Shown here piece by piece: positions 1 to 9,415 of a stretch of 25,000 nucleotides of DNA. Location of the stretch: contig KV908389.1 in the NCBI GenBank assembly GCA_002005505.1, forward strand, positions 449,422 to 474,421. Direction: 5' to 3'. Origin of the DNA: Botryococcus braunii. Lineage: Eukaryota; Chlorophyta; Trebouxiophyceae. The notes under the pieces were generated by a model that was given only the letters and a program-made list of their open reading frames with translations, searched no databases and was not told the origin of the DNA. The position numbers were made by a program, and so were the translations under genes. The number at the start of each line of letters is the position of its first letter. Within the stretch, counting starts at the first letter, position 1.

Positions 1-332
1 GCGCACCTAGTGTCGCAGAATGTCTGGGTTCACTTCATGCACTGCACGAGCTGAGCACCTAGGGGTGCAGTTCGTCCACCAAGACTGATGTACTGCACAA
101 GGGGGTGACTCGCCATACATGTTGTCAAGAGCACTAATCGCACTGCATGGGGGGCCAGCTAGGGGTACAGTTCGTACCAAAACAGCGAGAAGCTGTCCAG
201 CCACTATCCAGAGGGGTGAGGGTATGCGCGGGACCGTATCCTGTTTTTCGCCATTCACTGGTGCAGGGCCTGGCTTCCCTATATTGGCAATAGTCTCCAC
301 CCCAACCTGCAATGGAAACCACACACGAACCT

Positions 333-363
333 TCACACACACACACACACACACACACGAACC

Positions 364-414
<51 letters not shown>
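333..414. repeat. (CA)n microsatellite, interrupted
   Basis: Two (CA)n blocks are separated by a short unit, CGAACCTTC. The same unit also precedes the first block, so the locus looks like a small duplication of 'unit plus CA tract'. The apparent ORFs across it (CVCVCV or HTHTHT) are translation artefacts. Confidence 0.95.
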
Positions 415-416
<2 letters not shown>

Positions 417-586
417 CACTTGTTTGAACCATGAAAATATGGCTGTAAGTTTCCTCAGAATAAGGGCCCACCTGCAATGCAAGAACAGACACCAAGATCC
501 CAGTTGCAGATCCCAGCCCCATTGCAGTCGTTCAGGCATCGTTGCTTGCCCCTTGGTGGTGCCTGCCCTTGAACAAATACAATGAG

Positions 587-587
<1 letters not shown>

Positions 588-673
<86 letters not shown>
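588..673. repeat. (CA)n microsatellite
   Basis: About 43 uninterrupted CA dinucleotides. No gene is seen in the surrounding 415-960 stretch. Confidence 0.97.
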
Positions 674-674
<1 letters not shown>

Positions 675-959
675 CCGCACTGGCAACTCAAAATTGATTG
701 CCTTGCTGACAGGAACACAAGAAGAACCAGAAGAAGGCCTGCAGGCAAAGGAAAACACACTATCAAAGCTCAACGAAGATCTTTCCAGAGCATAGGATGC
801 ATGGCAGTGCTATCACTAACAAGATCATTAACAAGGCCCTCTTAGACAATGAATGTTTTTGGTCTGTGCCAAGAAAAACTACGACAAGATTCATGCTGGG
901 GATAACCAGTTGCTTCCTTCCACCAGCCTCACCGTTTCGCATCTGTCTGGGTCTGAGAC

Positions 960-1288
960 CCCCTTGTCTCATCACGTGGGTGCCTTAGTCTTTGAGTGCA
1001 ATTCCCTTGTCTCACCACATTGCGCACCCTTGTCTTCGAGTGCAATTCCCTTGTCTCACAACATTGTGCACCCTTGTCTTTAGTGCAAGTTCCCTTTCTC
1101 ACCGCATTGCGCACCCTTGCCCATGAGAGCATTTCCGTTGTCTCAACCAATTGCGCACCCTTGTCCATGAGTGCATTTCCCTTATCCCACCCCGCTGGCA
1201 CCCTTGTCTACAAGTGCAATTCCCTTGTCTCCCCCCCCTGCACCTTGTTTATAAGTGCAATGCCCTTGTCTTATCTCACGGGCACCCC
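960..1288. repeat. ~44-bp minisatellite, about 7.5 copies
   Basis: Successive units of 41-45 bp each carry the landmarks CCCTTGTCTCAC, then TTGCGCACCCTTGTC, then GAGTGCAATT. Units begin near 960, 1005, 1049, 1093, 1136, 1180, 1223 and 1264, the last being partial. Divergence is highest at the right end, where a C-run replaces part of a unit. Frames stay open across some units on both strands, but the length changes between units break any common frame, so I do not call it coding. Confidence 0.85.
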
Positions 1289-1913
1289 TCTGAAAACCTG
1301 TAGGTTGAGCGAGGTCGCACCTTTCTCAGGATCGGGGTCTGACTGTGGAATTGCTGACACCAGTCTCCTCCAATGGTACCCTCACACATTACATGAGCCT
1401 CTGATTCAGATACAGAGGCTCCTGTTCGGCTGCGCGATGATCGTGTGGGAGGAGTCGCAAGGACATCCCCGTGTTGCCGCAGGGGAGACCGATGGTGCCT
1501 GTCAACATTCGCACGCCCTGACATGGTGCCTTCAGAGTTCTGAGGATCTGTATCCACCTGGGTGACCAAATGTGCTTGAAGTCAGTCAGAAAATCTCTCC
1601 ACAATGTTGTCTTGTTTCCAGGTGCTCCCTCCCCTTACTCCCTTTCCTGGTTGGGCATTTTCTTTATGTTGATGTTCCTTCATGTTAAAATTCTTCAGGC
1701 ATCCCTACTTGTTTGCTACAACCATGTTCTCTCAATCAGGGCCAGCTTACGGAGGGCAGCGCGCTTGATTGAGATGTAACGCGCACACTTACCGATACTG
1801 AATGGTCATAAACGGAGCGATTGCCGGTAGCATTGCAAAATATGACTCAGATATTTAGCCCCCAAGGACAATCCCATGCGGCTTTACCACCCTCAAACAA
1901 ATGTCACAAAAGT
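1289..1913. other. No supported gene
   Basis: Open frames occur on both strands around 1280-1600, but none has a recognisable domain or a convincing pair of splice sites. A nine-codon terminal exon on the minus strand (1582-1610) would be phase-compatible with the exon at 2458-2698. Its acceptor lacks a pyrimidine tract, so this is only a possibility. Confidence 0.4.
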
Positions 1914-1944
1914 CACACACACAAACACACACACACACACACAG

Positions 1945-2017
<73 letters not shown>
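1914..2017. repeat. (CA)n microsatellite with AAA interruptions
   Basis: A CA tract of about 104 bp is interrupted near its left end by ACAAAC and AGAAAC. Confidence 0.95.
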
Positions 2018-2018
<1 letters not shown>

Positions 2019-2104
2019 TGGAAACTGTGACTCAGAAAGTTAGCCCCCAAGGGCATTTCCATGCGACTCCAACAGCATCAATCGATTTTCGCAAAAACCA
2101 CCCA

Positions 2105-2120
2105 GGGGGGCGCGCGCGCG

Positions 2121-2165
<45 letters not shown>

Positions 2166-2224
2166 GCATACAGGCAGGCAGGCACGCACGTACATACACA
2201 GCCCCACCCAGGCACACGCGCCTG

Positions 2225-2280
<56 letters not shown>

Positions 2281-2322
2281 CACACACACACACACACACA
2301 GGCACACACACACACACACACA
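2105..2322. repeat. Compound (GC)n-(CA)n-(CG)n and (CA)n tract
   Basis: A short (CG)n block (about 2110-2120), then (CA)n to about 2150, then (CG)n to about 2168. After a less regular stretch with CAGG and CACG units, a second (CA)n block runs 2227-2322 with GG interruptions. Alternating purine-pyrimidine runs with CG ends are Z-DNA-prone by established DNA chemistry. Confidence 0.93.
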
Positions 2323-2457
2323 TGCCCAGCCTTCTACATGCACACAACACACCAAGAATACATCTGGGGGGGGGGAAGGACCCAAATTTAAGGTAATAGT
2401 TCCGGCTGCAGAGCAGTTAACTGACTGCGCTTGGCAGAAACATCCAGGTGTACTTAC

Positions 2458-3624
2458 GTTGTGTTCGTTGGAAATCCGCAGCACCAGCCTTATTAGAAGG
2501 ACTAGCACAGACAAACTCAAAGTTGCCTTCAAAAGACCTGAAATCCAGGGTGTCCTTGGGGTAAATGCCAACATGCCCAGGGAGATTGCGTTGAAACTGC
2601 TGCCTCTGCTCTGTCGTATTGGTAGCTTTGGTTGCATTTGAGGCAGAAACAACCAATGGATTATCGAGAATTTCCAGCCACAGCATCCAAATTGATTTCT
2701 ATATGGGATCAACGTGTCCTCAAAAAAATGTACGACATGGTTCCCTACTCTCAGTGCGTCTACAACGAACCGGGCGTCAAGGCATCTAGGGAAGTGCTGG
2801 CTTCAAAAGTTGAGCCATTACTCTTTAAAACTCAGATCTCTGCTGATACCAGTAATTAATGAATCAAATGTGCATGAACGAATACAGCGCTGTCAAACCA
2901 CCACCACCCGGACATCAGACGGCCCAACCTGGAGAGTGTTGCCTCAGCAATACTGCCAGGCAAGAATCAAAACGTAAACATCAGTTGAAACTAGAGGAAA
3001 CCGGATCGGTACCTTGGATCAGTAGAACAAGGAACGTCACGGTTTCTGTATAATGAATCGTGCTAACCTACACCGGATACCGCAAAAGTTAGTTGAAATT
3101 AGATGCCTCCCCTGCGTTTATGGAAACCGTCATGGTCCCCGGCCACGGGACTTCCGGACCACTGTATCTAATTCTGTGAATGCCAATATCTATATCCAAC
3201 ATTCTGAAAGGTATGGAAAACCATCATTTGAAGCATGGCTTCGGAATCTTGTTCCCAATTGCCGGGCTGTCCCGTCGTGTAGGTACTGCGCACGAGCTTT
3301 CGAGGGCTTGGCGGAGCGAGCAACTTCCTCACCGTATGTCCATGACCCAAACAACAAGGAACATCCATTTGTGAGGCAAAAGCTTAAATTAGAGTCAATA
3401 CTGTGCTGACTACGCCAACAGGATTCGGCATGCCGCTCCCCTCGAACATTTGTGCGGTTCCTACAAGGAACTTGCCCATTTTTGGCCAGGATGCAACCAC
3501 AATTCAAAAGGGCATGGGCCTGGTTGTGTTCAACTGATGTTAGTACTGGCAGGTCTACCTTGTCGCCTTTATACGTGAAGCCTTTTGCAAGGCTGTGACT
3601 CTTCTTGACGGCGGCAACTGCCAT
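2458..3624 (-). CDS. Tentative gene fragment, unrecognised product (two candidate exons)
   Basis: I do not recognise this product. Candidate exon 3559-3624 (-) starts MAVAAVKKSHSLAKGF in a favourable ATG context (GGATGG) and ends at a GTAGAC donor in phase 0. Candidate exon 2458-2698 (-) has an acceptor at AG/AAATCA in phase 0 and a strong GTAAGT donor in phase 1. It encodes about 80 residues, including ATNTTEQRQQFQRNLPGHVG and DFRSFEGNFEFVCASPSN, with a composition that looks coding. The two are phase-compatible but about 860 bp apart, and their joining is inferred. Downstream exons would lie left of 2458, where only repeats and weak candidates are seen. The 2458-2698 exon is the better supported half. 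An overlapping plus-strand frame is less convincing. Confidence 0.28.
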
Positions 3625-3827
3625 CCTAAGGCATTCAAGGCTGATGAGAGAAGAAAAATTCAGGTCTCTTTTAGTTGACTGAGGCGATGGGTTTACTACG
3701 AAATTGTTTAGCTATCGCCACATTTTCCAGAGTCATTCTGCCTTGCAGGACACAACCTCGCCTCAACCTTTCAAGGAGGTGCTTATGCATCTCAATATAG
3801 CAGTTTGTTTGCCATCCATCCCCCCCC

Positions 3828-4062
<235 letters not shown>

Positions 4063-5004
4063 CATTCCAAGTCCCTTAAGCCCGCATGTTGGCCCACTGG
4101 TTTAGTCGTCACGAGGCACTGCAAAGGACTGCTTCATGAGATATTGTAACTATTTGGTATCCACCTATCTTACATAAGAAAAGCATGCATCGGGGGGAAG
4201 ATGGGTAACTTAAAATTTGGGATTTTGGCCGTGGAGGCGGCAAGCCCGTTTGGTTATTCACGGGATTGTTTGGGTTATTTGTTGAGATATGAACGCGGGT
4301 TGGAACCATCAAACCCTTTGGCTGTCCACATTTTCCGTGTAGCCTGAATAAAGGTGACAGGCCTTCCATGCGTACAGAGCAGCCAATTTACCCCATTTGA
4401 AATTTTAATCCCAGCTTTTTTGGGCATGCAGCGTTGCATCCTAGATCCTAACTTGCTGTTGGCAGTATCATAAACTTTCACATCAAGTACGGTAAATCAC
4501 CTAAAGAAGAACAGGCCATGATTCCACAGCAGCATGTCCAGTCACATTCACCGCAAGGAACATGCAATCTTTCAGCCCTCATTCAAAACTGCAACAGCTG
4601 TCTGGCACGGACTTTGAAGTTACATGTTGAGTGATTTAAAAAGATCTGCAGCTTTTAAACCAACTGTATAGCTGCGACTTGCCGATTCGGGAGTGTGTGA
4701 CATCAATGTTTTCAGTTCAATGGTGGGTGCAAACTAGCAGGAACATCCTGCTTTGCAGGAGGGCTTCAAGGAGCACAATTCGGGCAAGAAAGGTAGCAAC
4801 AGCCATACTACAACAACATGCTTCAAGTGCACATGTACCATGTTTCAACTGCACATGAGATGGCAGGTTCATGTGGGGTGCACATGCAAGGCCACTGCTG
4901 TGTTTGTCAAACCAGGAAGGAAGGAACATTACATCCAGGAGTCCTGGACCAGGACCAGCCATTATGGCTGAGGAAGCCAGGCATGTGTTGGTACAGACAC
5001 AGAA
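4063..5004. other. Intergenic / probable 3' flank of the LENG1-like gene
   Basis: No exon can be supported. The right part lies directly downstream of the LENG1-like stop codon at 5005 and would contain its 3' UTR. I did not find a clear AATAAA on the minus strand close to the stop. Open frames here have no recognisable content. Confidence 0.4.
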
Positions 5005-8000
5005 TTAGGGTCTTTGCCGCTTGTTGGAAACAATCCCAAAGGCACTATGGTACCGCTTGTCAAGGTAGCCCTCTGAGGCTTCCAAAGCCCGTCCAAGCTG
5101 CACAGTTGTGGCCCGCGCTCGTTCTTCTGCTTCCCGTTGTTCACGTTCCTGCCGCAACTCCTCATACCCTCTCTTTTTTCCCTGCAGCACCCATTGGAGT
5201 CCCACGTTAGCAGACTCTCACTGAGAGGACTCTCTCGCAGCGACCTCCAGCTAGCTCTCCTCACACTGGGATCACATTGAGACTTGCAGGGGAACAGCAT
5301 CATGTAGATTGTCTTCATTTTCAGAGTATGCAATTCCCAATCTTCCTTGGCAGATTTGATTAATCTCATCAAAACTCTCTTAAGTGCCCCCTGCCCCCCC
5401 CCCCCCCCCAAGGACACCCAAACAAAAGTAGGAGAACGCCACTGAGAACTACAAACGGACGACCCTCTCTCTCTTACACACACAGGGGTACGCCCAGAGC
5501 AAAGACATGGAGAGGCATGGCAAAAAGAAACCATACCGGATCAAAGTCCAACATCTGCACAAGAACGATACTCAAGCATTTGGTGACAGACACGATTTGG
5601 CCAAGTGCAGAAGCGCAGCACTCAGAAATTGGACAATGGAAACAGCTCCCAACATCTGAACAGGAAAGCCAATCCAAAGTCGGGAGAGGGAGGCCAACAA
5701 ACTGGTTGCCAAGGGAAAACACTCGACACATCTGCAGAGGTCCGTCAAGCAAAAAGCTGCACAGGGACACTACGAAGGCGTTTTAGATGGGATGCCACTC
5801 AACCAAATGCAGAGAAATCCCAATCAAATTTTAACGGGCGAAGCCACATAAACAATGCAGAGACGTGTCACTCAAAACAATTGCACAGGAATGCCACTTG
5901 GACGTTCCGCAGAGGGATGATACTGTCACCTAGGGACGGCAATCATACCCCTTCAGAGCGACAACACTTGAACGATCACAGAAGGATGCCGCTTGAGTAT
6001 AAATGAGGGACACCAATCAGGCATTGGCTTAGGAAAGCCAGTCACACGTGCACAGGGATGTCACTCAAATCTTGCAGAAAGACACCACTCAGACATTTGC
6101 AGAGGGATGACCATCAAATCAGCCATTTGTAGAGGGATGACCATCAAATCAGACATTTGCAGAGGTAAGCCACTCAACCCTTGCAGAGGGATGTCACAAG
6201 AAACAGTTGCAGAGGGACACACCAGAGGTGCTGCAGATGAATGACCCTCAACTCAGGCATTCGCACAAGCATTACCCTCAAACATAGGCGCAAGGACACC
6301 AGTCCAAGAAATCGGAGTGCAACACCTGCTCAACACTTGCAGAGGGATAGAATTGCAGACGCTGACCACTGTGCTCTGGTTCCTCTACCGGATAGCCCAT
6401 CGGAGAAGAGAAATGGTAATTGTCGGGACCTGTGGGCAAGGAGGGATATCTGGCACAGGGAAGAGAAGAGAGAAGGAGAAGAAATGGGAAGAATAACCTA
6501 AAACAAAAGCTTAGAGAAAATGTAGCATGCTTTCCATCATGGAGTGAAGACAGGGGCTCGGCGTTTTATATGCCCCCGCATGGATTGTTCACCTTAACAT
6601 GCTTGTCAGTGTTCTTTCTTTTCTTCCTCTCCTTCTTCTTGTCCTTCTTGTGCGACTTCCTGCCGTCCAAACGGTCCTGCCCCTTCTCGCGATCATCCTG
6701 GGCCCCAGTCAGCAGTTGCGGTCTTCCCAATTGGGCTGTGGAGTGCGGTCTACCTCCGGGATCCAGCTTCAGTAGGTGCAGCTCCTCTTTCTGCTCCAAA
6801 TCCTCCTTCGGGCACGAGTACCATGGCTGTGCACGCATGTGACAAGACCATTAACACTGCAATACCGTTTCAATCTGCCTCTGCCTTACACAAACTGCGC
6901 TCTGGAAATCCCCACGTCTGCAAGACATATTGGCTCTGCCGAGTCGAAACAGCGAGAAATGCTTCTTGTGACTTTTGGAATGGGGGCATATTTTCCTCCA
7001 CTATTGAAATGTATGGCAAAGAGACATGGAGACAGAGCTTCAGAGTAAGCCACTATTTAGAGCTGCTGGCATTTCTTCCCGGTGGCCTCCAAGAGCGGCA
7101 CCTCACATTACCATCCTAAAACAGAGAACACGGCTCGCAACATCATTGAGGTTCTTCTTGGCCAAGTTCCTGTCCCCGTTCCTGGAACATTTATGCACAA
7201 GTCGCCTGTGAGTTCTAGGTTGGCTTGAACGCAATCCATCAACGATTGTGGGACGGCCAGACCAGATGGGTAAACACCATACGGTTGGGATGTCCTTCTG
7301 AAGGATGCCCTGCTGGCTACCCGAGGTTGAAGAAGTAATTATACAGGAGTGTGGGCACAATCCATCAAGGTTTTCCCCTATCTGGCTACATACCTTAGCA
7401 GCACCTCCTGTTTGGCCAAAACCAAACTTAAACCGTTCGTCAAACTTTGCGTCGCTAGTCTGTGTCTCAGGATTGCCCCGCCGGCGCCGCTCATTCTTCT
7501 TTTCATCAATAATCTGTGGCAATGCAAGAACAAGGGGATGAGCAGGCAGAAAAGCTACGTTTGATATGGCCCAGATCACAAAGACCAGCAAAAAGCAGTG
7601 AATAACGCAAAGGACTAGAGCTATAATAAACACGTTAGATAGGTCTATGTGAGACTGGTCTTAATCGCAGTAGCATAAACACATACGTCAAAAACTGTCC
7701 CTATAACTTACCCTCAACAATTGTCCAACAAGCAAACCTGCAACCCCACGGCCCGTACATACACACAAAAAAGTTCAAAAGGAATGCCGAGGAAAATAGA
7801 GGAACAGAAAGAGGCACCTCTGGATGCATTTCACGGGCCTCAAAGTCCTCGAAGAAGTTGATGTGGCCCCCGGGTCGTGCCTCTGTCGCACGGTCCTCCA
7901 AAACTGTTGCATCAGGAATGACACTTCGATCTGGTTCTGGAAATGGCAAACCGTCTGCGTTATCCCTTATAGCGGCACGATGTAGCAGAAGTCGTCGTTT

Positions 8001-8349
8001 GTGATCCCTTTCTGCCTACATAAAGAGCAGGCACAACTGGATGCAGCGTGGTAAAGACAGTTGTTTCAGTTCTTTCTCAGCAACACATTACCCACACGTG
8101 AGTTTCTGAAAACATGCTGCACCTGCAAATGTTTCTCTCGTTTTAGGCCCTCTTCTTCCTTGTGTTTTGCTTCATCCCTTGCGACTTTCAGGCGGTTTTC
8201 ACGTCCGTACACTGCATGGCATTCAACGTCACGAATTCACTCCCGAACGGCCCCTGGGCTCAGTGCTAGCAAATGATGTAACTTTCAGCCAACATTTTAC
8301 CGTTCCAACTTTTCTGTGGAAGGATATTGAGTCCCCCATGACCTCCCAT
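5005..8349 (-). CDS. LENG1: LENG1-like protein (leukocyte receptor cluster member 1 homologue, Cir_N family)
   Basis: Six exons: 8301-8349, 8123-8211, 7818-8015, 7394-7513, 6593-6826 and 5005-5181. Phases agree throughout, giving 867 nt and 288 aa. Exon 1 encodes MGGHGGLNILPQKSWN, the family's conserved start in plants. Exon 2 (residues 17-46, YGRENRLKVARDEAKHKEEE) completes the charged helical Cir_N region shared with CIR and CWC25. Exon 3 contains GGHINFFEDFE (animal and plant homologues have H-I/V-N-L/F-F here). Exon 4 ends FKFGFGQTGGAAK and exon 5 begins PWY, the family signature, followed by a Lys/Arg-rich stretch (about 212-225) typical of nuclear proteins. Exon 6 is a coiled-coil-like tail (YEELRQEREQREAEERARA) ending RYHSAFG...QRP. 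A nuclear, splicing-associated role is inferred from kinship with CWC25. The last junction (6593 to 5181) crosses a 1.4-kb intron and is the least certain. Reading through instead would stop at 6566. Confidence 0.85.
5394..5409. repeat. Poly(C) tract
   Basis: Sixteen consecutive C on the plus strand, in the last intron of the LENG1-like gene, between its final exon and the 30-bp minisatellite. Confidence 0.9.
5540..6355. repeat. Degenerate ~30-bp minisatellite in a LENG1-like intron
   Basis: The consensus is approximately CATTTGCAGAGGGATGACC plus ATCAAATCAGA. The cleanest copies are at 6098-6160, where two units are almost identical. To the left and right the units decay but keep the landmarks TTGCAGAGGGA and ACTCAA. 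I estimate 25-28 units by eye over about 815 bp. In one plus-strand frame this reads as a decapeptide repeat (ICRGMTIKSD), but stops and length changes argue against translation. It lies inside the intron between 6593 and 5181. Confidence 0.8.
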
Positions 8350-9415
8350 CGCAAATAGTGTCTTTAACGGTAGACCTGTGGATGGTCCTGGGTGTAGTCT
8401 TCCTTCCTCCTAATATCAGAGGGTCCAAACAAGCTCTTTTGGATTTGATCTCATCATCTCATACAATTCCTTAGTTGTTTAGGACAGTCACTGGTACCGA
8501 CACAGACTGACGGGCTCATCCCCAGACTGTGTACTTCGTAGAGATGCCACGGGTAATCCTTGTCTTTCCCTGCCTTGTACCACGGCAAGGTGCATATATG
8601 AATTGCAACATGAGCCACATCATGTTTATTGCTTGGGGTACAGGAGGTTTGAGCGAAGACGGGAGCCCGACCTCCCTGTGTACGGCGAATACTTGTGTCT
8701 GAGATCTATACCGTAGCCGAATACCGTATACCGTAGCCGAATCGGCTACGGTATCTCGCCGAGATAATCTCGGCCGTATCTCGTTCGTGATCACAGCCGA
8801 ATCGGCTTAGAGGAAGGAAAGGCATATATTACTTAGCTGATTGCGAAGCTCGATGCGAAGTTCGAATGCGAACCGCAAAGTTGCGAATCGCAAATTGCCC
8901 TGTCCGGGGGCCCCCCGGACCGGTCCGGGGCCGGAGTCGGCCGGGCCGACAGATCTTTTTATAGGGATTCGTACGGGAGGCCAACTGTACCTCCCGTTCC
9001 GACCATCTAGCTTCAAATCTCAATGGACAGACTGTCAGGTGGAGATACTTCCACGCCGGATTATTAAATTCTTGCCAAATAAACCAGCAAAAAAGCAATC
9101 TTAAACTGTATAAGTTAGATCCGCCTGCGACTAGAGGATTTGCGTTGAACCACGGAGCAGCTGCCCTTTAAGAGTCCTAGCAGCTTCGTGACGGGGTGGA
9201 AGTAACTGACTTTCCCATCACGGCAGGGTGAGATACCCTGAACGAAAAAAAGCCTTTTTCTGTCGACTTTACAAGCCTGTTCGTGCCTGTTGTCTCGTGG
9301 TTGTGGACCCTAACATGTTTGGCTCTGGGATCTCTGTCGTATATGAAAGCCAGCATCCCATGCCATGTCGCACAATTATACCTAACCTGAACAATTTTTC
9401 CAAAATTACAGGAAA
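8350..9415. promoter_or_regulatory. Divergent intergenic region between the LENG1-like and secreted-protein genes
   Basis: The LENG1-like gene (-) starts at 8349 and the candidate secreted-protein gene (+) at 9416, so this 1.07-kb interval should hold both promoters. Its middle (8700-9000) is unusually rich in inverted repeats. Just before the plus-strand ATG, a pyrimidine-containing stretch ending TTACAG (9404-9410) could be the acceptor of a 5'-UTR intron. No specific TATA box or factor site is claimed. Confidence 0.45.
8701..9000. repeat. Palindrome-dense island
   Basis: Contains a 13-bp inverted repeat with a one-base centre (8728-8740 and 8742-8754). Its left arm is repeated directly near 8709-8721, and a shorter copy of its core (AGCCGA-A-TCGGCT) lies at 8795-8807. 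Next come serial TGCGAA units (8840-8898), then a GC block with nested palindromes such as GGACCGGTCC (8899-8950), then an 8-bp inverted repeat (CGGGAGG type) at about 8972-8996. The composition differs sharply from flanking sequence. ORFs over it on both strands look like chance. Confidence 0.7.

Noticed and set aside
333..773. Long ORFs encoding CVCVCV or HTHTHT on either strand (also near 1900-2400, 3670-4150, 18400-18860, 19800-20300, 22600-22960, 23580-24430)
   Set aside because: They are translations of dinucleotide microsatellites. Both strands are open and there is no domain or splice structure.
1276..1604. Minus-strand frames with Arg/Ser-rich or Leu-rich content
   Set aside because: Two overlapping frames are both open and neither has a credible acceptor-donor pair or a recognised motif.
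5605..6244. Protein with decapeptide repeats
   Set aside because: The frame is interrupted and unit lengths vary. The region lies inside an intron defined by phase-matched LENG1-like exons.
5540..6355. Possible CRISPR array
   Set aside because: Units are contiguous and degenerate with no unique spacers, and the context is a eukaryotic intron.
6566..6592. LENG1-like protein ending at the TAA at 6566
   Set aside because: A donor at 6592 joins in phase 0 to an exon at 5181 whose YEELRQEREQREAEERARA tail fits the family better. Kept only as an alternative.
8807..9104. Overlapping ORFs over the GC-rich island
   Set aside because: Open frames on both strands follow from GC-rich palindromic sequence, with no recognisable protein.
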